Positions 27,384 through 35,317 of a stretch of DNA of 64,000 nt are shown here, one piece after another. The position numbers and the translations under genes are program-made. Source of the DNA: JALORV01 sp035498175 (GTDB lineage Bacteria > Pseudomonadota > Gammaproteobacteria > Burkholderiales > Burkholderiaceae_F); assembly GCA_035498175.1 (NCBI GenBank), contig DATKAJ010000046.1, forward strand, positions 1 to 64,000, in the 5' to 3' direction. The notes beneath the pieces are model-generated. The model saw only the letters and a program-made list of their open reading frames with translations. It was not told where the DNA came from and did not search any database. The number at the start of each line of letters is the position of its first letter. The stretch's first letter is position 1.

Positions 27384-28121
27384 GTGCTAGACCACCGCAA
27401 GAACATACCCAGCCTGCGCGCAGTCACCATGCCGGAGCGCGCCACCAGCCAGAAGGCAAGGGAGTCGTGGCAGCTCTGGGGGATTATTTCAGAGTTCGTC
27501 GAGGCGACCGAGCGCCTGTCGGAGATCCGGCCGGCGGTCTCGATCTTCGGCAGCGCACGCACGCTGCCGGGCACACCCAACTATGAGCTGGCGGTCGAGA
27601 TCGCGCGCAAGCTCTCGGATGCCGGATTCGCCGTCATCAGCGGCGGCGGCCCCGGGATCATGGAAGCCGCCAACCGCGGCGCGTTCGAGGGGGCGTCGCC
27701 GTCGGTGGGACTCAACATCGAGCTGCCGTTCGAGCAGTACGGCAACGAATACCAGGACATTTCGCTGCGGTTCAGGCACTTCTTTGCGCGCAAGGTGGCG
27801 TTCGTGAAGTACGCGGCGGCCTATGTCGTAATGCCGGGCGGTTTCGGCACGCTCGACGAGCTTTCGGAGGCACTGACGCTGATCCAGACCGGCAAGGGCC
27901 GCAAGATGCCGGTCGTGCTGGTCGGGTCGGCATTCTGGAAGGGACTGCTCGACTGGCTGCGCGACGTCGTGGCGGCCGAGGGCATGATCAGCGACACCGA
28001 TCTCGCGATGATGCGCGTCGTCGACGAGGCCGATGCGGTCGTCAACGCCCTCTTCGACTTCTACGATGCGCGCGGCTTCGAACAGAGCGCGACCGAGCGC
28101 GAGCAGCTTCTCTACCTTTGA
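27384..28121 (+). CDS. LOG family (TIGR00730) Rossmann-fold protein
   Basis: A 245-residue soluble protein with the lysine-decarboxylase-like/LOG signature: SGGGPGIMEAANRGA and the PGGxGTxxE motif as PGGFGTLDELSEALTLIQTGK. Characterised relatives hydrolyse nucleoside 5'-monophosphates at the N-glycosidic bond (cytokinin-activating LOG, PpnN), so nucleotide turnover is the likely role. GTG 27384 has GGGAG 8 nt upstream; ATG 27429 is a weaker alternative. It diverges from polA with almost no space between the genes. Confidence 0.85.
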   Translation: MLDHRKNIPSLRAVTMPERATSQKARESWQLWGIISEFVEATERLSEIRPAVSIFGSARTLPGTPNYELAVEIARKLSDAGFAVISGGGPGIMEAANRGAFEGASPSVGLNIELPFEQYGNEYQDISLRFRHFFARKVAFVKYAAAYVVMPGGFGTLDELSEALTLIQTGKGRKMPVVLVGSAFWKGLLDWLRDVVAAEGMISDTDLAMMRVVDEADAVVNALFDFYDARGFEQSATEREQLLYL

Positions 28122-28184
28122 GATAGCCCAATATCGGTGATTCGGGCGATAGGCGTCGCCTTGCACACGGTTAGAATTCCTCAA

Positions 28185-28727
28185 ATGGAAGGTCGCCTGC
28201 TTCCTAACTCCCCGCCTCGTTGGCTGGCCGCGGCGATGCTGATATCGCTCGCCCTCGCAGCCCAGGCGCAGACCGCACCGCCACCGGCCACCCGGCCGGA
28301 CACGGGCGCTTCCACTGCGGCGACCCCGGCGCGGCCGGCGGCCAAGCCGCCACAGCGCATCGACTTGCCCGCCGCGGAGAAGCAGGCGCTCGAAGCGGCT
28401 TCCGGTGGGACGGCCACCGACACGACACCCACCGCCGACGAGCTGGTGCCGACCGAGGCTGACACCAAGGCGCCGCTCCCCGAAGAGCCCAGGACGCGCA
28501 TCGAGCAGATCCGAACCCGCAACGGCGTCAGCGAGGTCCGGGTCACGCCAGCCCTGACCGGTCGCACCTACACGATCACGAACCGTGAGGGCCAGCAACC
28601 GCTATCGGCGACCGAATCCCTCTCCGGTCTGTCGGTCCCGAAGTTCTTCACCTTCGAGTTCGGCCGACCTGCCGATCGCGCCGCTTCACCACCGCTGCCT
28701 CCTCCGCCCTCCTCCCAGTCTCGTTAG
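28185..28727 (+). CDS. Exported DUF2782-type protein upstream of thrB
   Basis: A 180-residue protein: signal sequence (about residues 1-28, ALAAQAQ), a long Pro/Ala/Thr-rich linker, then a short conserved part EEPRTRIEQIRTRNGVSEVR followed by VTPALTGRTYTIT. This fits DUF2782, which in other proteobacteria also lies between polA and thrB; its function is unknown. The tail is Pro-rich. ATG 28185 was chosen over an upstream start because the signal peptide begins there. The gene ends 15 bp before thrB. Confidence 0.65.
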   Translation: MEGRLLPNSPPRWLAAAMLISLALAAQAQTAPPPATRPDTGASTAATPARPAAKPPQRIDLPAAEKQALEAASGGTATDTTPTADELVPTEADTKAPLPEEPRTRIEQIRTRNGVSEVRVTPALTGRTYTITNREGQQPLSATESLSGLSVPKFFTFEFGRPADRAASPPLPPPPSSQSR

Positions 28728-28742
28728 GCCCGGCCCGAGCCC

Positions 28743-29732
28743 ATGGCCGTCTTCACCGCGATCACTCGCGCCGAAGCCGCGAGCTTCCTGACGCAGTTTG
28801 CAATTGGCGAACTGCTCGACCTGCACGGCATCGCCTCAGGCATCGAGAACACCAACTACTTCCTGACGACCTCGCAGGGACGCTTCGTCCTGACGATCTT
28901 CGAGCGGCTCACGTTCAAACAGCTGCCGTTCTATCTGGAGCTGATGCGGCACCTGTCGCGGCGGGGTCTGCCTGTGCCGGCGCCGCAGGAAAACCGCAGC
29001 GGCGCGCTGCTCTCGGAGATCAAGGGCAAGCCAGCCGCCATCGTCACGCGCCTCGAGGGCAAGGCCGTCGTCCATCCCTCCGCGGCCCAGTGTGCGCTCG
29101 TCGGTGATGTGCTCGCACGAATGCATCTGGCCGGCGCGGACTTTCCGCTGTTCCAGCCGCACCTGCGCGGTATCGGCTGGTGGAAGGACTCGGTCCCCAA
29201 GCTGGAGCCGCACATTCCTGACGAGGTGTTCCGGCGCCTGGCCGACGAACTCATCTATCAGGACACATTCTTTCGCAGCGCGCACTTCGAGCGGCTGCCC
29301 TCCGGGCCGATCCACGCAGACCTTTTCCGCGACAACGTACTCATCATTGGAACCCCGGCGGGCGACGCAATCGGCGGTCTAATCGACTTCTATTTCGCCG
29401 GCTGCTCGCTGTGGCTGTTCGACCTCGCGGTCACGATGAACGACTGGTGCATCGATCTCGCAACCGGTGCGTTCGACCCGGATCGCGCCCAGGCGATGCT
29501 CAGCGCCTACCACGCAGTGCGCCCGCTGACCGAGGAAGAGTATGAATGCTGGCGCACCGTGCTACGCGCAGCCGCGCTGCGATTCTGGATCTCCCGCCTG
29601 TACGACTACTACCTGCCGCGTCCGGCCGAGGTCCTGACTCCGCACGACCCCAGGCATTTCGAGCGCATCCTCGAGCGCCGCATTGCCGAAAAGACCCTGC
29701 CGTGGGTCGAGCCCGCGGATTCGGGCCGATAG
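28743..29732 (+). CDS. thrB: Homoserine kinase type II
   Basis: A 329-residue cytoplasmic kinase of the aminoglycoside-phosphotransferase fold that phosphorylates homoserine in threonine synthesis. Visible are GIASGIENTNYFLTTSQGRFVLTIFE (nucleotide-binding lobe), the catalytic-loop PIHADLFRDNVLI and the metal-binding GGLIDFYFAGCSLWLFDLAV, both close to family consensus. It is unrelated to the GHMP-type ThrB of E. coli. Gene context after polA and a DUF2782 protein is the usual one. Confidence 0.95.
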   Translation: MAVFTAITRAEAASFLTQFAIGELLDLHGIASGIENTNYFLTTSQGRFVLTIFERLTFKQLPFYLELMRHLSRRGLPVPAPQENRSGALLSEIKGKPAAIVTRLEGKAVVHPSAAQCALVGDVLARMHLAGADFPLFQPHLRGIGWWKDSVPKLEPHIPDEVFRRLADELIYQDTFFRSAHFERLPSGPIHADLFRDNVLIIGTPAGDAIGGLIDFYFAGCSLWLFDLAVTMNDWCIDLATGAFDPDRAQAMLSAYHAVRPLTEEEYECWRTVLRAAALRFWISRLYDYYLPRPAEVLTPHDPRHFERILERRIAEKTLPWVEPADSGR

Positions 29733-29741
29733 AATTGCTGC

Positions 29742-30539
29742 ATGCAAGTCAGAACGCTGCCGGCCGCCGCCGGCTGGGGCTGGTTGCGCGAAGGCCTCTC
29801 CCTCTACCGGCGCCAGGCCTTCGCTTTCACCGCGCTCGTGATCCTGTACTCGATGGCGCTGATGGTGATCGCGAACGTGCCACTCGTGGGTCTGCCGCTC
29901 GCGGCGATCCTGGTGCCGTTCGGAACGGTCGGCATCACCGCCGCCGGGCGTGACGCCGAACGCAACGTGGTACCGCTGCCATCATTGCTGCTCGCCGGAT
30001 TCAAGGGGCCGCAGCGCAACGCGCTGCTGCGCCTTGGAATGATCCATGCGGGGCTCGTGGTGCTGATGTCGATGCTGACTGCGCTGTTCGCGCAGGACGA
30101 GCTCGCCAACTGGAAGGTCGTCGACGGCCAGCTCGACCCGGCCTCGGTGGCGGCAAACGTCCCGTGGGATGCGATCGCCGCGGCTGTGCTCGTCTATACG
30201 CCGATCCTGATGCTCACCTGGTTCTCGCCGCTGCTGATCGCCTGGCACCGCTATACGGTCGGGAAGGCCATGTTCTTCTCGCTCTTCGCCTGCTGGCGCA
30301 ACCGCTGGCCGTTCCTCGTGCTCGGCGTTGCGCTTGCGGCGCTCGTGTTCTCGCTGTCGTGGCTCACGTCCATCATTCTCAACCTTCTGAGCGTTTCGGC
30401 GCAGGTCGGCTCGATGATGCTGGCGCCGGTGGCTCTGCTGCTCACCAGCGTCGCGTATTCCACGCAGTACCCGATCTACCGGACCGTGCTCGAACCAGCT
30501 CCGGAGCAGACGACCGCGGGGACGCAGCAGGCAGGGTAG
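29742..30539 (+). CDS. BPSS1780-type inner-membrane protein
   Basis: A 265-residue protein with about six membrane segments. It begins VRTLPAAAGWGWLREGLSLYRRQ and has WFSPLLIAWHRYTVGKAMFFSLFACWRNRWPF, features of the BPSS1780 family that often sits beside thrB in betaproteobacteria. Function is unknown. It follows thrB by 9 bp and probably shares its transcript. Confidence 0.85.
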   Translation: MQVRTLPAAAGWGWLREGLSLYRRQAFAFTALVILYSMALMVIANVPLVGLPLAAILVPFGTVGITAAGRDAERNVVPLPSLLLAGFKGPQRNALLRLGMIHAGLVVLMSMLTALFAQDELANWKVVDGQLDPASVAANVPWDAIAAAVLVYTPILMLTWFSPLLIAWHRYTVGKAMFFSLFACWRNRWPFLVLGVALAALVFSLSWLTSIILNLLSVSAQVGSMMLAPVALLLTSVAYSTQYPIYRTVLEPAPEQTTAGTQQAG

Positions 30540-30669
30540 ACACAGGACGTCATGGCGCCGGGCGGTGGAAGACGACTCGGGGTCTAGCCGCTTCTCGTTC
30601 GAAGCAACCTAAGCAGACATGTGTGTCGCCGACAAGCGGACAGGAATCCTCTGCCGTCATCGCGCCGCT

Positions 30670-31806
30670 TCAGCGGCACGCCGCGCAGTGGACCGGCCGC
30701 TGCAACCGGTTAATGGGCGTCATTTCGCTAGGGTCGGCATCCTGTCGCTGCGAGACGATGACCGGTCGGAAAGGGTTGCTTCGCCTCCGCTCAGAATGTT
30801 GCAAGCTAGGCGGTATGTCTCGACAACCATCCGAGCGAAACTGGAGTGGCGGCTCGCCCTCACCAGTGCTCAAGAAGTCTCGTACCATCGTGTTGCAGCA
30901 GGGGAAGACAAACACTTCTGCGTAGCCTTCCGTAGCCCCCGTTGACGCGACGTGCTTTGCAGCGGACGGATGCCACCGGTTGCCAAGGAGGGATCTAACC
31001 CTTTCAAGTTCGACTTCCTGCTCCTTTCGAACGCCCGGATGGCTCGAGGGATCCTGCGTTTCGCGAACGCGAATCTCCGCCTCGAGCATGGGTCTCACTA
31101 CCTCTATTAGTTCGAGGTACCGCTCGCGTTCTGCTTCAAGCATTGCAACTCGGTCTTCCTCCGCTTGCTGGCACGCCGCCAAGTAGGCTAGAACGAGTTC
31201 CGAATGGGTAGGCGCAGAGGCGGGGCGACTGGAAGCCCATCGTTGAAGTGCTTGCAGTTCAGTGCCCAGAACCAACGCCTCCTGACCGCGCCCGCGTGCA
31301 TTCCATCGGTGTGCTGAAATCGAGACATCAGCGGCGGTCCGATGCCAAGCGACGTCCAGCTGGGCCACCGTGGCCAACTTCGCTAAAGACGAACCGTACT
31401 GCGGGTCATCGCCAATGCGGAAATGAATGGCGACGTTGAGCGCAGACAACCGCGGAGGTAGTGCCGCGACGTCGACCGCTCCAAATGTGATCGGTATTAC
31501 GCGCTTCCCGTTGCTCAGCGCGAACGCCACTTCCTCATCGCAGACCTTCGAGCGCAATGACTGCGGCGACAAGACAAAGACAACCACGTGGGCGCGCGTC
31601 AGCATGTCTTGAATGCGTTTCCACCAGTCATCTTCAGGAGATATTCCCAGAAGAACGTTGTCTGGGTCCGTGTCCACAACGTCGTAGTCGCAGAGGCACC
31701 CTCGCGAGTTCAGGTCGTTGGCGAGGCTCTCGACAAAACCTAAGTCCCTGCGTGAGTACGACAGAAAGACCCGCGGGCGGCTGTCATCGTCAGAGTGAAG
31801 GCTCAT
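30670..31806 (-). CDS. TIR-domain protein with an unfamiliar C-terminal domain
   Basis: A 378-residue protein. Residues 12-115 form a TIR domain: RVFLSYSRRDLGFVESLANDL, DDWWKRIQDMLTRAHVVVFVLS, and SKVCDEEVAFAL, which supplies the catalytic-type glutamate. Bacterial TIR proteins often consume NAD+ in anti-phage defence. Residues 150-215 (RTAADVSISAHRWN, ELQALQRW) match the stretch that follows TIR in TIR-NTPase/WD40 proteins, but here no NTPase follows. A further domain (LGNRWHPSAAKHVASTGAT, VFVFPCCNT, FRSDGC) is not one I recognise. ATG 31806 has GGGGA upstream. Base composition is less GC-rich than its neighbours, suggesting transfer. The last 50 residues may be spurious. Confidence 0.7.
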   Translation of the reverse strand: MSLHSDDDSRPRVFLSYSRRDLGFVESLANDLNSRGCLCDYDVVDTDPDNVLLGISPEDDWWKRIQDMLTRAHVVVFVLSPQSLRSKVCDEEVAFALSNGKRVIPITFGAVDVAALPPRLSALNVAIHFRIGDDPQYGSSLAKLATVAQLDVAWHRTAADVSISAHRWNARGRGQEALVLGTELQALQRWASSRPASAPTHSELVLAYLAACQQAEEDRVAMLEAERERYLELIEVVRPMLEAEIRVRETQDPSSHPGVRKEQEVELERVRSLLGNRWHPSAAKHVASTGATEGYAEVFVFPCCNTMVRDFLSTGEGEPPLQFRSDGCRDIPPSLQHSERRRSNPFRPVIVSQRQDADPSEMTPINRLQRPVHCAACR

Positions 31807-31964
31807 TTCCCCGCCCGCTTGAACTGCATGTTCATCTCTCCGCAGCCGGGCAGTTATGCGCACAGGATTTGCGCGAAGGACTCAGGGTCTGCTTTCGGGT
31901 GATTCTCGCCGAGCGGCGCCACTTCTGCTACTGGCCGGAGCCGGTATGTGGGCCTCACAGCAAC

Positions 31965-32288
31965 TCAGCGACCCGCGGAGGCGGCAGGGTCCGTACCCTG
32001 GCTGTCGGGACGCACCTTGAACATGGATGTACAGGCAAGCGAGGCGATCACATCCGACACAGTTGCCCGTACGGACCAAGGTTGACGTTCCGCCACCTCG
32101 GCTTTCGGGCGTTTCGGGTCACGGCTGCCGTGAAACGCTTCCTGACGCCGAACTCCCGGCGGCGTAAGTACAAGAGACGGCGTGCCAGCACTCTCGTACG
32201 CCTGCCACAGAGCTGTCGAATCGTCCCCTGCTCGAGCAGCGATCGGTTGCATGGCCAGCGCTAAGACGAGAACAATGAACAGTCTCAT
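31965..32288 (-). CDS. Putative short exported protein
   Basis: A 107-residue frame with a convincing signal peptide (MRLFIVLVLALAMQPIAARA) and no recognised domain after it; one cysteine and many charged residues are present. It lies in the less GC-rich accessory stretch between the TIR gene and the peptidase gene. Start-site signals are weak, and the last part could be spurious. No function can be given. Confidence 0.4.
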   Translation of the reverse strand: MRLFIVLVLALAMQPIAARAGDDSTALWQAYESAGTPSLVLTPPGVRRQEAFHGSRDPKRPKAEVAERQPWSVRATVSDVIASLACTSMFKVRPDSQGTDPAASAGR

Positions 32289-32383
32289 TAACGCGGAGCT
32301 TCGAAACACATAGCCCACTACGCTCGCTTGGGAGCAAATCTGCTTTGTAACCCACCGGCGGGGTGGTAACGCTGCCCTTTCCC

Positions 32384-34510
32384 CTAGTCTTTCAGCCGTT
32401 GGCTCAGGTATGTGAACTCCAGAGCCACGCGCTTTGCGCGTTCCCTTTGATCGCTCGCGGCCGCATGGCCACCGTCGATGTTCTCGTAATACCAAAAGGG
32501 ATATCCCAACTCTTCCATCTTGGCTGCCATCTTGCGCGCGTGGCCGGGGTGCACACGATCATCCTTTGACGAGGTCACGAAGAAGGGCGCCGGATAGGCA
32601 ACGCCGGCCTTCAGCCGGTGATAGGGAGAGATCGTCTCGAGGAACGCTCGTTCCTCAGGAACTGCCGGGCTTCCATACTCGTCGACCCACGAGGCACCCG
32701 CGAGCAGGCGGTCATAGCGCAACATGTCAAGCAGCGGCACCTGAAGGACCACGGCGTTCCACAGATCGGGCCGCTGGGTCAGCATCACTCCCATCAGCAG
32801 ACCGCCGTTCGAGCCGCCCATGATGCCCAGCCGCCGCGGGGTCGTGATCTTCTTCGTGATGAGGTCTTCCGCCACGGCGACAAAGTCGTCGTAAATCAGT
32901 TGCCGCTTTGTCTTGAGGCCGGCCTGATGCCATTCCGGGCCAAACTCCCCGCCGCCGCGGATGTTGGCGAGCACATAGACACCACCACTTTCGAGCCACA
33001 GCTTGCCGACGGTGCCCGAATAGGCCGGTGTCATCGAAATCTGGAATCCGCCATAGCCGTAGAGCAGCGTGGGCGCAGTGCCGTCCGGTTTGAGATCGCG
33101 CGGCCGCACCACGAAGTAAGGGACCTTGGTCCCATCCTTGGACGTCGCCGTCTGCTGTTCGACCACAAGGCCACTGGCGTCGAACCTCTCGGGCGTTGCC
33201 TGCAGCTTGCGCAATGCGCCGTCACCCGAGGTCACGATAAGGCTTCGCGGACTGGTGAAACCTTCCGTATAGAAGAAGGCTCGATCGTTGTCCGGCGCCA
33301 CATCGCCCGGCGTGACCTGTTCATTGGGCGCCGTTGGTAGCGTTCCTGAAGACCGCCAGACTCCTTCACGAAAGCTGTACCGGTACACGCGCGAAACAAC
33401 GTCTTCGGCAGTGTCAACGTACGCCACCGACCGGCTGCCGTGGAACGACTGAAAGGAAGCGCGGGCGCCCGGCTCATACACGAGGTGCACGTCGAGTGAG
33501 CCCGCCTCGAGGAACTTCGCCACCGAAAAGCTCACCAGGCTGCCGTTCGCGTAGCGCCGCCCCCCGGTCTCCCATTCCTGCTGCAGCGCCACCACCAACT
33601 CGCCGCTCCAGAAGCCTTCGACCGACGACCGGCGCGGGATCGGCAATGGCACCAGCCGATCGGCCTGCAGCAACTGGAAGGTCGACTCGAAGAACGTCTC
33701 GTTACGGACCAGTACGTGCAGAACGGAGCCGTCGCGGTCGTGAAAACGCAGCGGGGTAACTCCGACGTCCTTCGGCGTACCCCGGAGAATCTCGGTTGCC
33801 GCAGCGAGCGGCGCGCCACGGCGCCAGCGCTTGATGATGAAGGGGTAGCCGGATTCGGTCAGTGTTCCCGGCCCCCAGTCGGTCGCCACGAGAAGCTGGT
33901 CGGCATCCAGCCACGTCACATCCTGCTTGGCCTGTGGCAGCACGAATCCGGAATCGACGAAGCGCTTTTCCACCAGGTCGAACTCGCGGACGAACGCCGA
34001 ATCCTTGCCCCCGGGTGAAAGTCGCACAAGGCAGCGGCGATATGACGGCGCGAGGCAGTCCGGCATACCGGTCACCCATTTGACGCCGTCCTGCGCCGAG
34101 AGCGCGTCGACGTCGAGGACAGTCTCCCACTCGGGTTTGCCGGTCGAGTACTTGAGCCAATCCGTTCGCCGGAGAAGGCCACGGACGTTCCGATCGTCCT
34201 GCCAGAAGTTGTAAACCACACCACCGAGCAACACTGGATCGGCGATGCGATCGCCTGCCTCCAGGATCCGCAGCGCATCCGATTCGAAGCGCGGATAACG
34301 CGGGTCCGCCTGTAGTTCGTCAAGTGTTCGCTCGTTCTGCGCCCTTACCCATTCAAGGGCACGCGCCCCTTCGATTTCCTCAAGCCAGAGGTACTTGTCT
34401 TCGCGCTGCAGGTCCGCCGCTGCAGGCGCTTGAGCGCCGAAAAGGTTCATCGATTGAAGACCGACCAGTGTCGCGACGAATAGAAGAACGCGGTTGCAAT
34501 GGGCCGGCAT
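32384..34510 (-). CDS. Prolyl oligopeptidase family (S9A) serine peptidase
   Basis: A 708-residue protein with a probable signal sequence (PAHCNRVLLFVATLVGLQSM...FGAQA). The N-terminal part is a propeller; the C-terminal alpha/beta-hydrolase domain has GGSNGG (Ser567), SKDDRVHPGHA (Asp651) and DGGHAAASD (His682). It includes ANIRGGGEFGPEWH, typical of S9A. It should cleave short proline-containing peptides, probably in the periplasm. ATG 34510 was chosen because the signal sequence starts there; the open frame upstream looks non-coding. GC content is lower than in core genes. Confidence 0.88.
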   Translation of the reverse strand: MPAHCNRVLLFVATLVGLQSMNLFGAQAPAAADLQREDKYLWLEEIEGARALEWVRAQNERTLDELQADPRYPRFESDALRILEAGDRIADPVLLGGVVYNFWQDDRNVRGLLRRTDWLKYSTGKPEWETVLDVDALSAQDGVKWVTGMPDCLAPSYRRCLVRLSPGGKDSAFVREFDLVEKRFVDSGFVLPQAKQDVTWLDADQLLVATDWGPGTLTESGYPFIIKRWRRGAPLAAATEILRGTPKDVGVTPLRFHDRDGSVLHVLVRNETFFESTFQLLQADRLVPLPIPRRSSVEGFWSGELVVALQQEWETGGRRYANGSLVSFSVAKFLEAGSLDVHLVYEPGARASFQSFHGSRSVAYVDTAEDVVSRVYRYSFREGVWRSSGTLPTAPNEQVTPGDVAPDNDRAFFYTEGFTSPRSLIVTSGDGALRKLQATPERFDASGLVVEQQTATSKDGTKVPYFVVRPRDLKPDGTAPTLLYGYGGFQISMTPAYSGTVGKLWLESGGVYVLANIRGGGEFGPEWHQAGLKTKRQLIYDDFVAVAEDLITKKITTPRRLGIMGGSNGGLLMGVMLTQRPDLWNAVVLQVPLLDMLRYDRLLAGASWVDEYGSPAVPEERAFLETISPYHRLKAGVAYPAPFFVTSSKDDRVHPGHARKMAAKMEELGYPFWYYENIDGGHAAASDQRERAKRVALEFTYLSQRLKD

Positions 34511-34707
34511 TTGCTTGAGCGAATCAAGAGAAGTCCGGTATTCGCTTCCACGCGCATTGAAACGGGCGTTCGGTTTGCGGTCAACCGGATTGTTGAAGTA
34601 AATGTCCCTAATTGACCCGCGCGCTGCCTTTGGGAAAGCTTGTCGCCCGCAGCGGGCTCTGGTGCTAATTTCTGCCTCGCAGCCCAAACGGCTGTAAGGG
34701 AGGACGT

Positions 34708-35163
34708 ATGAAGAAGGCAATGGTGAAGGGATTGTTGGCTTTGATGTTCTGCTCGGCCTCCGTTGCGATCTCGCCGCGTGCATCGGCCAGCGACTGGCCG
34801 ACGATCCCCGGGGATTTCTACGAAGTGACGGGGGTGCACCTCAAAGACGGAGGAGCGCTTGCCTACATGAATTTCCTGGCAACCGAGTGGAGGGCCGACC
34901 AGGAGTTCGCCAAGTCCAAGGGCTGGATCAAGAGCTACATGATCATGAGCAATGCTTACCCACGCAAGGGCGAGCCGGATATCTACCTGGTCATCATCTC
35001 CGAGCGCCTGCCGAGCGGGCCCGAGGCCGACAAACGAGACGACGAATACATGGCCTGGAAGAAGAAGACCCAAGCCCAAATGCAGAAGGAGATGGGCAAC
35101 CGCCTCGAGATCCGGGAGCTCGGCAGCAACTCCCTGCTGCAAGAGCTCAAGTTCCGCAAGTGA
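34708..35163 (+). CDS. Exported protein of unknown function
   Basis: A 151-residue protein with a signal peptide (residues 1-27, SPRASAS) and a strong GGGAGG ribosome-binding site. The mature part has the alternation FYEVTGVHLKDGGALAYMNFLA, WIKSYMIMSNAYPRKGEPDIY and LVIISERL, which suggests a dimeric ferredoxin-like (antibiotic-monooxygenase or NIPSNAP-like) fold. That is a guess from pattern only. It diverges from the peptidase gene and has no operon partner. Confidence 0.7.
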   Translation: MKKAMVKGLLALMFCSASVAISPRASASDWPTIPGDFYEVTGVHLKDGGALAYMNFLATEWRADQEFAKSKGWIKSYMIMSNAYPRKGEPDIYLVIISERLPSGPEADKRDDEYMAWKKKTQAQMQKEMGNRLEIRELGSNSLLQELKFRK

Positions 35164-35317
35164 GCGGCGTGGGCTGAGGCTGCGGCTCGTCAGCTCGGGT
35201 TGGCAGGGCGGCTTCAGACCGGGCTATGGCGTCAACAATGGCGGGGTGACAAGACCGCCGCTCTGCCTTAGCGAGCGGCATCTTTCCCTTGGGCCGTACC
35301 CGTCCGCGGCGGTGTGC

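Noticed and set aside
31557..32264. A 235-codon + strand frame between the TIR and peptidase genes
   Set aside because: No domain, Arg/Cys-rich translation, and partly antisense to the TIR gene.
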